A stretch of 43,128 bases of DNA, taken from assembly GCA_026392515.1 (NCBI GenBank), contig JAPLBY010000023.1, forward strand, positions 1-43,128, given 5' to 3'. The position numbers and the translations under genes were made by a program. The notes below the pieces were generated by a model. The model saw nothing but the letters and a program-made list of their open reading frames with translations. It had not been told where the DNA came from and searched no databases. The stretch's first letter is position 1, and each line of letters starts with the position of its first letter. Source of the stretch: Actinomycetota bacterium (GTDB lineage Bacteria > Actinomycetota > Actinomycetes > S36-B12 > UBA5976). This document shows positions 30,295 to 38,741 of this stretch, piece by piece.

Positions 30295-33200
30295 CTAGTC
30301 TGTAAAACCGGAGCTTCTAAACACGCTGCGCCTAGCAGAGCTTTTAAGTCTGCAAAAAGTGAAGGTGACGGCGCTACTCGCAACTTGTCATCGGTCTTAA
30401 CGGAAACAAATTTATCTGTCTGAACTACGGTTAGGTGCACTTCAGTTGTTCCTGGATGCGCACTAAGAATCTGACGCAACGAATCCATTACTGCCGCATT
30501 AACGCGAGTTTCTGGAATGTAAACATTGACTGGGCCGGAATAAGCAGCACTGATGTCTGGAACTGAAACTTCCAGCGCAGCTACTCTTGGGCCTTCATCA
30601 TCACGTTTATCAATTCGAACTTTCATCAACAAGATCGCGTCGTCATTTAGCAGCGTTGCAAACTTGGTAAACGTATTTGGCCACACCATAACTTCGACGA
30701 CACCTTCAAGATCTTCAAGCGCAACAATGGCCCAGCGATCACCGGAACGTTTCGTGGTTTTAAGTTGAACGCTGCTAACTAGTCCCCCGAGCGTGACTAC
30801 CGCTCCGTCTGAGGCATCGGCAACACCAGAAATTGGCATAGAGGTGCTCATTGCCAAAACGTGCTCAACACCAAATAGTGGATGGTCACTTACATATAGA
30901 CCAAGCATGTCGCGTTCTTGGGCTAGCAAAGTTTTCTTATCCCATTCATCAAGTGAAATGGATACTTCTATGCCACCGATTGAATCGTCCGAGAAATCTT
31001 CAGAAGTTCCAAACAGATCAAACTGTCCGATGGCTTCGGCTTTCTTAGTATCGAGAACTGAATCAACGGATTCAACATGTACTGCAAACAAACCTCGACG
31101 AGTGTGGCCCAGCGAATCAAAGGCGCCGGCCTTGATTAAGGATTCGATTACGCGCTTATTGCAAACCTGGACGTCAACTTTTGCTAAGAAGTCGCCAAAT
31201 GAGGAGAACCTTCCCTTTGCAACCCGACTAACCTTCAAGGATTCAACAACGTTCACACCAACATTTCGAACTGCAGCTAAGCCAAATCGAATATCAGTAC
31301 CAATTGCGGTGAAATCAACATCGGATTCATTGACATCCGGTGGCAGAACCTTGATACCCATTCGACGGCATTCGTTGAGATAAACCGCGGACTTGTCTTT
31401 GTCATCTTTAACACTGGTAAGCAGCGCAGACATGTATTCAGCTGGGTAATTGGCCTTGAGATAAGCCGTCCAATACGAAACAAGGCCGTAGCCAGCACTG
31501 TGCGCTTTGTTAAATGCGTAGTCCGAGAAAGGAACCAAAGTTTCCCACAACTTATTGATAGCAACTTGGGAGAATCCGCGTTCTTTCATGCCAGCTTCGA
31601 ATGGCACGTATTCCTTGTCAAGGATCTCTTTCTTTTTCTTACCCATAGCTCGGCGCAATAGATCTGCTTGGCCAAGTGTGTAACCAGCAACCTCTTGGGC
31701 GATCGCCATAACCTGTTCCTGGTAAACGATAAGTCCGTAGGTATCACCCAAAATTGCTGCTAATGGCTTTTCTAAGTCTGGATGAATTGGAACTTGGGTT
31801 TTGCGCTTGTTTTTGTAATCCGCGTAATCAGTGTGCGCGTTTACACCCATCGGACCCGGTCGATACAAAGCAAGTACCGCAGAAATATCTTCGAATGAGT
31901 CAGGATTCATTGAGCGCAACAAAGATCTAATCGGCCCACTATCGAGTTGGAATACACCCAGGGTGTCGCCGCGGGCCAACAATTCATATGTCTTTAGATC
32001 GTCAAGGCCAAGTTCCTCAAGTACTACAGTTTCGCCTCGGTTCGACATGATGTTGAGCAAAGTGTCATCAAGCACCGTTAGATTTCGAAGTCCTAAGAAG
32101 TCCATCTTTAGTAGACCAAGTGATTCACATGCGCCCATATCAAACTGGGTAATGATTGCGCCGTCTTGGTCTCTGCGCCAGACCGGTAAAACGTTGATCA
32201 ATTCTTCTTTACACAAGATAACGCCAGCAGCGTGCACGCCTGGCTGTCGCTTTAGACCTTCGATGCCGCGCGCAGTATCAACAACTGCCCGCACATCAGC
32301 GTCATCTTCGTATAAGTCTCGGAATTCGCCGGCTTCGCCATAGCGATCATGTTCTGGATCAAAGATTCCCGAAAGTGGAATGTCTTTACCCATAACACCT
32401 GGAGGCATTGCCTTAGTAATTTTGTCGCCAAGTGCATACGGGAAGCCAAGTGCTCGAGTTGAATCTTTTACTGCCGCTTTAGCTTTAATCGAAGCGTAAG
32501 TAATGATCTGGGCAACGCGTTCTTCACCATACTTATGAGTTGCATAACGAATCATTTCGCTGCGTCGACGTTCATCAAAGTCAATATCAATATCAGGCAT
32601 TGAGATTCGTTCTGGATTCAAGAAGCGCTCAAAAAGTAAGCCGTGCTTAATTGGATCAAGTTCGGTAATGCCAAGCGCCCAGGCAATCAATGCACCAGCT
32701 GCCGAGCCTCGACCTGGACCAACGCGAATGCCTTCTTCGCGGGCGTGACGACACAAGTCGGCTACCACTAGGAAGTAGCCCGGGAATCCCATTTGCTCAA
32801 CAACAGCTAGTTCGAACTTCGCTCGTTCCAGATGTTCCTTTGGAATCTTGTTTCCATTGAATCTGCGGTTTAATCCAATCTCAACTTCTTTAACTAACCA
32901 AGTGTTCTCAGACTCGCCGGCTGGAACTGCGAAGGACGGCAACAAATCTTGACCTTCAACGAAGTTAATGTTGCAACGTTCTGCAATCAATAAAGTGTTA
33001 TCGCAGGCATCAGGAAGTTCACGCCAAACTTCGCGCATTTCAGCGGCGGTTTTTAGGTAGAAGTCTTGCGCATCAAACTTGAACCGCTTTGGGTCATCCA
33101 TTGTGGAGCGAGTACCAATGCAAAGCAGCACTTCGTGCATCCGCGCATCTTCTGGGTAGACGTAATGAAGATCATTTGTGGCAACTAACTTCAAATTCAA

Positions 33201-33845
33201 ATTCTTTGCGATCTTTAGCAAGTCTTCGCGGTGACGGCGTTCAATACCTAAGCCATGATCCATCAGCTCAACAAAGTAATTGTCTTGCCCCAAGATCTCG
33301 CGCATAGTTGCAGCAGTACTTAGAGCTTTGTCGTAATTATCCGCCTGCAACCAGCGATTAACTTCACCAGAAGGACAGCCAGTTGTACCGATAATTCCTT
33401 TGCCGTATTTCTCAAGTAACTCGGCATCAAATCTTGGTTGATAGTAATAGCCTTCCAGGCTGGCTTTGCTGGAAAGCCGAAACAAGTTATGTAATCCAAC
33501 GTTGTTTTCAGCCCAAAGCGTCATGTGGGTGTAGTTGTATCTGCCACGACCGGCACCATCTAATGAAGTGTCATCAACTGCCGAGGTCCCGAAATCAAAT
33601 GGCGCGCGTAGTGCACGACCCTGGGGCGCGAAATATCCTTCGATGCCAATGATTGGTTTTACATTTGTGGATTGTGCTTTTTTCCAGAATTCGAACGCAC
33701 CATATAAATTGCCATGATCCGTCATCGCAATGGCCGGCATACCCAGTTCTTCAGCTTTTGAAAAAAGGTCACCTAGGCGAGCAGCGCCATCCAGCATTGA
33801 ATACTCGGTGTGCACATGTAGATGCACGAACGAGTCATTGCTCAC
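30291..33845 (-). CDS. dnaE: DNA polymerase III subunit alpha
   Basis: The replicative polymerase catalytic subunit, 1184 residues (DnaE1 length). It begins with the PHP domain (FVHLHVHTEYSMLDGA, with retained His residues that may bind metal). The polymerase aspartates D418 and D420 are in PDIDIDFDERRR. GVHAAGVILC, the helix-hairpin-helix region, and an OB-fold near residues 1010-1060 (VTLGGLVSSVQLKTTK...) follow. The start is GTG at 33843-33845 with AAAGGAAC upstream. It lies 120 bases after the pseudouridine synthase gene and is the usual partner in the lspA-rluD-dnaE order. Confidence 0.99.
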   Translation of the reverse strand: MSNDSFVHLHVHTEYSMLDGAARLGDLFSKAEELGMPAIAMTDHGNLYGAFEFWKKAQSTNVKPIIGIEGYFAPQGRALRAPFDFGTSAVDDTSLDGAGRGRYNYTHMTLWAENNVGLHNLFRLSSKASLEGYYYQPRFDAELLEKYGKGIIGTTGCPSGEVNRWLQADNYDKALSTAATMREILGQDNYFVELMDHGLGIERRHREDLLKIAKNLNLKLVATNDLHYVYPEDARMHEVLLCIGTRSTMDDPKRFKFDAQDFYLKTAAEMREVWRELPDACDNTLLIAERCNINFVEGQDLLPSFAVPAGESENTWLVKEVEIGLNRRFNGNKIPKEHLERAKFELAVVEQMGFPGYFLVVADLCRHAREEGIRVGPGRGSAAGALIAWALGITELDPIKHGLLFERFLNPERISMPDIDIDFDERRRSEMIRYATHKYGEERVAQIITYASIKAKAAVKDSTRALGFPYALGDKITKAMPPGVMGKDIPLSGIFDPEHDRYGEAGEFRDLYEDDADVRAVVDTARGIEGLKRQPGVHAAGVILCKEELINVLPVWRRDQDGAIITQFDMGACESLGLLKMDFLGLRNLTVLDDTLLNIMSNRGETVVLEELGLDDLKTYELLARGDTLGVFQLDSGPIRSLLRSMNPDSFEDISAVLALYRPGPMGVNAHTDYADYKNKRKTQVPIHPDLEKPLAAILGDTYGLIVYQEQVMAIAQEVAGYTLGQADLLRRAMGKKKKEILDKEYVPFEAGMKERGFSQVAINKLWETLVPFSDYAFNKAHSAGYGLVSYWTAYLKANYPAEYMSALLTSVKDDKDKSAVYLNECRRMGIKVLPPDVNESDVDFTAIGTDIRFGLAAVRNVGVNVVESLKVSRVAKGRFSSFGDFLAKVDVQVCNKRVIESLIKAGAFDSLGHTRRGLFAVHVESVDSVLDTKKAEAIGQFDLFGTSEDFSDDSIGGIEVSISLDEWDKKTLLAQERDMLGLYVSDHPLFGVEHVLAMSTSMPISGVADASDGAVVTLGGLVSSVQLKTTKRSGDRWAIVALEDLEGVVEVMVWPNTFTKFATLLNDDAILLMKVRIDKRDDEGPRVAALEVSVPDISAAYSGPVNVYIPETRVNAAVMDSLRQILSAHPGTTEVHLTVVQTDKFVSVKTDDKLRVAPSPSLFADLKALLGAACLEAPVLQTS

Positions 33846-33965
33846 AGGATTAGTTCCTTTTATTCAGAGGGTAAGTACGCGAGAGGAAGGACGCTCCCCT
33901 AGGTTACCTGCGACCTGTGACAAGAAAGTGCAGTGGGGCTAAGACACTTTTTCGTGGCTGAAGAT

Positions 33966-34877
33966 TTAGAGGTTACGAGCCAGTTCTAAGGACTTGGCTA
34001 AATCTGGGGCGTATTCGGAGTGGAAAGTAACCCGCTCACCTGACACTGGATGTTCGAAACCTAATCGGACGGCATGAAGCCATTGCCTGTCGAGTTTGAG
34101 TTTGGCTGCCACGGTAGGGTCTGCGCCATATGTAAGGTCGCCACAGCATGGGTGTCTTAACCCGGACATGTGAACTCTAATTTGATGAGTTCGACCGGTT
34201 TCCAGATGAACCTCTAGTAACGAGGCATAAGCAAATGATTCCAAAGTGTCGTAATGGGTAATGCTTGGTCGGCCACCACTCATAATCGCAAATCGATAAG
34301 AAGATGACGGATGTCGATCGATCGGTGCATCGATAGTTCCATTAATCGGATCAAGTCGGCCCTGAATCAAAGTGTGGTAAATCTTGTCAACAGTTCTATC
34401 CCGGAATTGGTCTTTAATGCTGACGTAAGCGCGTTCTGACTTGGTAACAACCATCAAGCCACTTGTGCCGACATCTAATCGATGCACAATACCTTTACGT
34501 TCGGATGGACCAAATGAAGTAAGGACAGTTCCCATTGCAGTTAGGGACCCTGTAACAGTTGGACCAGACCAACCTTGACTTGGATGCGCTGCCACACCAG
34601 CTGGCTTATCAATTACTACGAATGAATCGTCTTCAAACACAATTGGTAGCTCAACGGTTGGTTCCGCATCGTACATATCTGGGTCTGGTAGATCTACTTC
34701 AACTACATCACCGAAAGCTAAGCGGGCACTTTTTTGAGCGACTTTGCCGTTGAGAGTCACCCGCTTTTCTTCGAGTAACGTGACACAGGCTGCTCGTGAT
34801 TCGCCAGTTAATCGCGCAAGTGCAACGTCGCAGCGTTCGCCTTCAAGTGATTCATCAATCGGCCAGGTACGAATCAT
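33966..34877 (-). CDS. rluD: RluA/RluD-family 23S rRNA pseudouridine synthase
   Basis: Isomerises uridine to pseudouridine in large-subunit rRNA. The N-terminal S4 RNA-binding domain is at about residues 14-62 (RLTGESRAACVTLLEEKRVTLNG). The catalytic motif is H132-R-L-D135 in GIVHRLDVGTSGLMVV. LEVHLETGRTHQIRVHM further on completes the family signature. The 303-residue length with an S4 domain favours RluD over RluA or RluC, but the target position is inferred. The ATG overlaps the lspA stop by 4 bases. Confidence 0.93.
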   Translation of the reverse strand: MIRTWPIDESLEGERCDVALARLTGESRAACVTLLEEKRVTLNGKVAQKSARLAFGDVVEVDLPDPDMYDAEPTVELPIVFEDDSFVVIDKPAGVAAHPSQGWSGPTVTGSLTAMGTVLTSFGPSERKGIVHRLDVGTSGLMVVTKSERAYVSIKDQFRDRTVDKIYHTLIQGRLDPINGTIDAPIDRHPSSSYRFAIMSGGRPSITHYDTLESFAYASLLEVHLETGRTHQIRVHMSGLRHPCCGDLTYGADPTVAAKLKLDRQWLHAVRLGFEHPVSGERVTFHSEYAPDLAKSLELARNL

Positions 34878-35377
34878 TTTTGATCCGAATCTGGCAACTC
34901 TGGCAAAGCATTTGGCGTTTGGTAATCGACACCGCGCAGTGACAATATGACCATCGCAATTGCTGACAGAACTACTGCGCTGTCACTGATGTTAAACATC
35001 GGATAATTAGGAACAGAGATGAAATCCACAACATGTCCATGGAACATCTCTGGACTTCGAAATATTCGATCAATCAAGTTACCCACTGCCCCACCAAGTA
35101 GACCACCAAGTGCAATTGCCCATGGCTTGTTTGTAACCGATTTGGAAACATAAAGAATTGCGATACTGACTGCAATCGCTATCAGTGTGAATACCCAAGT
35201 GAAATTGGTTCCAAATGAAAACGCTGCACCGGGATTTCTCACAAATGAGAATTTAAGGAGTTCACCAATTACTTTGATTTCAGACTGATTTTCAAGTCTG
35301 GCAACTGCCCAGGCTTTAGTAGCTAAATCGACCAAGATGACAATTAGAGCAGTTATTAAAAGTTGGCGACGATACAC
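34874..35377 (-). CDS. lspA: Lipoprotein signal peptidase (signal peptidase II)
   Basis: Aspartic membrane protease that removes the signal peptide after Lgt has lipidated the cysteine. Four hydrophobic helices are visible. The catalytic aspartates are D103 (GNLIDRIF) and D132 (FNISDSA), and NPGAAFSF is conserved. The start is uncertain: the frame is open far into the upstream gene. GTG 35375-35377 (168 residues, four bases after the upstream stop) is preferred because the first helix then starts after a short VYRRQ; GTG 35396-35398 is the alternative. No good Shine-Dalgarno is seen, so reinitiation after the upstream stop is likely. Confidence 0.95.
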   Translation of the reverse strand: MYRRQLLITALIVILVDLATKAWAVARLENQSEIKVIGELLKFSFVRNPGAAFSFGTNFTWVFTLIAIAVSIAILYVSKSVTNKPWAIALGGLLGGAVGNLIDRIFRSPEMFHGHVVDFISVPNYPMFNISDSAVVLSAIAMVILSLRGVDYQTPNALPELPDSDQK

Positions 35378-35381
35378 GACG

Positions 35382-36224
35382 TTAGGAACGGTCTTCACGC
35401 TCGCGGCAAGGCATACACATTGTTGCTCTTGGGTTAGCTTCCTGTAGGCGAAGCTTTCCAATCTGCTTTCCACAGTTCTCGCATGCACCGTAAGTGCCAG
35501 CTTCAATTCGTTCTAATGCGCGATTTGTTTGATCAAGCAAATCTTTCTTATTCGAAAGAATAGAAATTTCGTGTTCACGCTCAAAAGTCTTGGTTCCAGC
35601 ATCAGCTTGATCGTCACCAGCGCCTTCGCCGCTTTCCATAATCAAGGCATGGAAACTTTCTTCGGCTTGAGCAATTTCAACTTTAAGTTCTTCAGCTTCA
35701 GAGGTAAGCATTTTGCGCACTGCATTTAATTCAGTCTTGGTCCAGTTGGATTCATCTTCCTGAACTACTGGATGCTTAGGCGCAGCTTTCTTACCTGGAA
35801 CTGCTTTGCGAACTGACGGTAGTCCAACTGAACCAATTGGATTAATAACTTGTACCGGCGGACCAGCAAGTGCGGCAGCGGCAGCGGCTTCGGCTTTTGC
35901 AATTGCTGCAAGTTGGGCCTTAGTAACTTTTGGTACCTTAACTACTACTGGCTTTGGCTCAGCAACTTTCTTAGCAGGCTTAACTGGAGCAACTTTCTTG
36001 GCAACTGGCTTCTTGGTCGCTTTAGCAGGAGCCTTCTTTGCTGGTGCTTTTTTAGCAGGAGCCTTCTTTGCTGGTGCTTTTTTGGAAGCAGCTTTCTTAA
36101 CCGTTGGGGCTTTTTTGGCAGGGGCCTTCTTGGCTGGGGCCTTCTTGGCAGGGGCCTTCTTGGCTGGGGCCTTCTTGGCCACACTTGCCTTAGTAGTTGC
36201 CTTCTTAGCTGGTTTCGCAGCCAT
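35382..36224 (-). CDS. DksA/TraR-family zinc-finger protein with long Lys-Ala-Pro tail
   Basis: A 280-residue two-part protein. Residues 1-100 are almost only Lys, Ala, Pro and Val, with tandem KKAPA units at 17-68, like the tails of histone H1-like and mycobacterial HupB proteins. A linker (101-160) leads to a coiled coil (about 161-245) with DDQADAG near residue 204, recalling the DxxDxA tip of DksA. The C-terminal zinc finger has C248, C251, C270 and C273. The family acts at RNA polymerase, binding in the secondary channel; the basic tail could bind DNA or RNA. The ATG has AAAGGGGAA upstream. It precedes lspA, as in other Actinobacteria. The exact function is unproven. Confidence 0.88.
   Translation of the reverse strand: MAAKPAKKATTKASVAKKAPAKKAPAKKAPAKKAPAKKAPTVKKAASKKAPAKKAPAKKAPAKKAPAKATKKPVAKKVAPVKPAKKVAEPKPVVVKVPKVTKAQLAAIAKAEAAAAAALAGPPVQVINPIGSVGLPSVRKAVPGKKAAPKHPVVQEDESNWTKTELNAVRKMLTSEAEELKVEIAQAEESFHALIMESGEGAGDDQADAGTKTFEREHEISILSNKKDLLDQTNRALERIEAGTYGACENCGKQIGKLRLQEANPRATMCMPCREREDRS
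36021..36176 (-). repeat. 15-bp tandem repeats coding KKAPA units
   Basis: Imperfect head-to-tail 15-base units inside the DksA/TraR-like gene, each encoding KKAPA, broken once by a TVKKAAS variant. The most regular copies, around 36115-36176, differ only at one synonymous position. Such arrays can change copy number by slippage in whole codons. This is coding repeat DNA, not a CRISPR or intergenic satellite. Confidence 0.9.
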
Positions 36225-36469
36225 GGTATTCCCCTTTAGTTAACGCCTAATTTTTATCGACTAAGTCCCTAGACTCTACCGAGTCGATTACATAATGCTC
36301 GCTAGAAGGTACGTTAAAACGCGAATTCCTGCAATTCTTGGCCAAGTTTTGGATGCTTACGGGCCTAACCGCATTTTTGGCGGCGGCTTTTGCGCTTTGG
36401 GAAATGGGAATAATGGGTTTTTCCCACTAATCTTTTCTATTAGTCGGCAAAACGATGATGAAGACACAT
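36225..36469. other. Intergenic region between the divergent DksA-like gene and the ileS leader
   Basis: About 245 bases with no supportable gene. It should hold the divergent promoters. A 5-bp hairpin (GACTC/GAGTC) occurs near 36272-36285, and a 6-bp stem ACTAAT/ATTAGT at 36426-36444. CATAAT at 36290-36295 resembles a -10 box on the plus strand but has no matching -35. I cannot place either promoter with confidence. Confidence 0.5.
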
Positions 36470-36764
36470 TGCGCAGCCAGCAGCACCAAAGCAGCGATTT
36501 GGGGACGGTGTAAGCCCAAAAGGTGATGTTTGCGCAGTATCACTTCTGAGTTGGCTCGAAGAAAAGCAATTCCACGGGAAATACCCCAGGGATATTGCCC
36601 AGTAGAACGAGTCAGCTGACTGAAACTTAAGTGGATTTTGCGTCGCAACGGCAAGGTCAACAAGGGTGGTACCGCGGGAATGGCCTAAAAATCACCTCGT
36701 CCCTTGAAATCAAAGTCACCAATCGGTGGCCTTGGTAATTGACTGCAAGCGACGAGGAAAACTG
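36470..36764 (+). promoter_or_regulatory. Translational T-box riboswitch controlling ileS
   Basis: The T-box sequence AAGGGTGGTACCGCG is at 36662-36676. Its TGGT (36667-36670) can pair with the ACCA end of uncharged tRNA-Ile. Upstream is a short Stem I closed by AGCCA/TGGCT (about 36473-36558), with a likely isoleucine specifier ATC at 36539-36541 followed by a purine. A GCAAT/ATTGC stem (about 36566-36598) follows. Downstream, 36695-36706 pairs at 11 of 12 positions with 36746-36757, which contains the ileS Shine-Dalgarno GACGAGG. CAAGGG (36661-36666) can instead pair with CCCTTG (36701-36706). This is a ribosome-site sequestering switch, as known for actinobacterial ileS, rather than a terminator type. 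Confidence 0.93.
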
Positions 36765-38732
36765 ATGGCATACCGCGATGTACCCGCGAAGATTGATCTT
36801 CCAGCGATGGAGCACGATGTGCTCTCGTTTTGGAAAGACAATGACATCTTTCACAAATCTATGGCGCGCACTAGCGAGGGTCCACGTTGGGTTTTTTATG
36901 AAGGACCTCCTACCGCCAACGGAATGCCAGGAACTCATCACGTAGAAGCCCGAGTATTCAAAGATATCTTCCCGCGCTATCGCACCATGAAGGGTTTCAA
37001 CGTTCCACGCAAAGCTGGTTGGGATTGCCATGGACTTCCAGTTGAGCTTGCAGTTGAAAAAGAATTAGGTTTCACCGGAAAGCAAGACATCGAAAAGTAC
37101 GGCATTGCTGAGTTCAACGCTCGATGCAAAGAGTCCGTGCTTCGCCACGTGGATGAATTTGAAAGCATGACTTCGCGCATGGGTTACTGGGTTGATATGG
37201 ATCAGGCCTACTGGACTATGGATGAGAAATACATCGACAGTGTTTGGTGGAGTCTTAAGCGGATTTTTGATAAAGGTCTTCTTGTTCAAGATCATCGCGT
37301 TTCGCCATATTGCCCGCGTTGTGGCACTGGGTTATCAGATCATGAGTTAGCTCAAGGTTATGAAGATGTAGTCGATGCTTCGGTCTACGTGCGATTCCCG
37401 ATTACAACTGGTGCTTTACCCGAGAAGTATTCGGGTATCTCACTTCTGGTCTGGACCACAACACCTTGGACTTTGATTTCCAATACTGCTGCAGCGGTTA
37501 ATGCCAAAGTTGATTACGTTGTAGCGCAAACTGCAACTGGTGAGTACCTGATTGTTGCGGATGCTTTGCGGGAAAAAGTTCTTGGCGAAGATTCAAAAGT
37601 TTTGGAAACCATTGTGGGCCGCGACTTAGAAGGCACTGGATACCAGCGACCATTTGACTGGGTAACTTTCCCGGAAACTGATGCTCCGGTTCATACTGTC
37701 TTGCTTGCTGACTTTGTAACAACTGAAGATGGCACTGGAGTCGTTCATGAGGCTCCAGCTTTTGGCGCCGAGGATCTTGCGCTTTGTCGTTCTTATGGTT
37801 TGCCAGTTGTGAATCCAGTATTGCCAAATGGAACTTTTGAATCTGACATTCCAGAAGTCGCTGGGGTATTTTTCAAGGCGGCCGATCCTCGACTAGTTGA
37901 ATTGTTAGAGGAAAAAGGTCTACTGTTCCGGCACTTACCGTACGAACACTCTTACCCACATTGCTGGAGATGCCACACTGCGTTGATCTATTACGCACAA
38001 CCGTCTTGGTACATCAAAACCACTGACACTAAAGATCAGTTGCTAGCCCAGAACGAAAAAACTAATTGGTTCCCAGAAACGATTAAGAATGGTCGATTTG
38101 GTGACTGGCTCAATAACAATGTCGACTGGGCACTTTCCCGCAATCGCTACTGGGGCACTCCGCTACCAATCTGGCGCTGCGAAGAAAACCATTTAACTTG
38201 CATAGGTGGGCGCGCTGAACTTGCGTCCCTTGCTGGAGATGAAACATTAACTGTTGATCCGCATCGACCATTCGTTGATGACATCACTTTTGCTTGCCCA
38301 GAGTGCAATGGCACTGCAACTCGCGTGCCAGAAGTAATTGACTGTTGGTATGACTCAGGTGCGATGCCATTTGCGCAGTGGGGTTACCCAGAAAACAACA
38401 AGGAAACATTCGAAGCTAGCTACCCAGCTGATTTCATCTGTGAAGCAATTGACCAAACTCGTGGTTGGTTCTACACCTTGATGGCAATTGGAACTTTAGT
38501 GTTCGAGGAATCGTCATACGAAAACGTACTTTGCCTTGGTCACATTCTCGATGAAGATGGCCGCAAGATGAGTAAGCACTTGGGCAATGTACTGGAACCA
38601 ATTGGCCTAATGGATGAACATGGCGCTGATGCACTTCGTTGGTTCATGCTGGTTAGCGGTTCGCCATGGAGCGCTCGTCGCGTTGGTCACGCCACAATCG
38701 CTGAAGTTGTTCGCAAAACACTTCTTACTTAA
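36765..38732 (+). CDS. ileS: Isoleucyl-tRNA synthetase, N-terminal part (interrupted by in-frame TAA)
   Basis: The catalytic portion of IleS, 655 residues before a TAA at 38730-38732. It has the HIGH-equivalent region PPTANGMPGTHHVEAR (HHVE at 58-61), the CP1 editing domain (TTPWTLISNTAAAV), the SRNRYWGTPLPIW region, and KMSK at 601-604. The ATG at 36765-36767 follows GACGAGG and the T-box; an in-frame GTG at 36726 lies inside the riboswitch and is not the start. The same frame continues past the TAA into a well-preserved anticodon-binding domain (next entry). Together they make about 1039 codons, the normal length for this large IleS type. It attaches isoleucine to tRNA-Ile. Confidence 0.93.
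   Translation: MAYRDVPAKIDLPAMEHDVLSFWKDNDIFHKSMARTSEGPRWVFYEGPPTANGMPGTHHVEARVFKDIFPRYRTMKGFNVPRKAGWDCHGLPVELAVEKELGFTGKQDIEKYGIAEFNARCKESVLRHVDEFESMTSRMGYWVDMDQAYWTMDEKYIDSVWWSLKRIFDKGLLVQDHRVSPYCPRCGTGLSDHELAQGYEDVVDASVYVRFPITTGALPEKYSGISLLVWTTTPWTLISNTAAAVNAKVDYVVAQTATGEYLIVADALREKVLGEDSKVLETIVGRDLEGTGYQRPFDWVTFPETDAPVHTVLLADFVTTEDGTGVVHEAPAFGAEDLALCRSYGLPVVNPVLPNGTFESDIPEVAGVFFKAADPRLVELLEEKGLLFRHLPYEHSYPHCWRCHTALIYYAQPSWYIKTTDTKDQLLAQNEKTNWFPETIKNGRFGDWLNNNVDWALSRNRYWGTPLPIWRCEENHLTCIGGRAELASLAGDETLTVDPHRPFVDDITFACPECNGTATRVPEVIDCWYDSGAMPFAQWGYPENNKETFEASYPADFICEAIDQTRGWFYTLMAIGTLVFEESSYENVLCLGHILDEDGRKMSKHLGNVLEPIGLMDEHGADALRWFMLVSGSPWSARRVGHATIAEVVRKTLLT
38730..38732 (+). other. In-frame TAA stop codon interrupting ileS
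   Basis: The TAA separates ...VRKTLLT from WNTVAFQSLYA... in the same frame. A tyrosine codon (TAC or TAT) would be expected here, so a single base change explains it. No frameshift or sequence decay surrounds it. It may be an assembly or sequencing error, a recent nonsense mutation, or a real gene split. Confidence 0.9.
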
Positions 38733-38741
38733 TGGAACACT

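Noticed and set aside
36021-36176. Regular short repeats considered as a CRISPR or satellite array
   Set aside because: Units are 15 bases, contiguous with no spacers, and keep the reading frame of the DksA-like gene.
35806-36243. Plus-strand open frames opposite the KKAPA repeats, giving very hydrophobic FLAGAF-type repeats
   Set aside because: They are the reverse complement of the Lys/Ala/Pro coding repeats. The minus-strand frame has a zinc finger, a good ribosome site and conserved neighbours, so the plus frames are shadows.
36295-36513. 72-codon plus-strand ORF upstream of ileS
   Set aside because: It has no ribosome site or recognisable domain, and its end runs into Stem I of the T-box leader.
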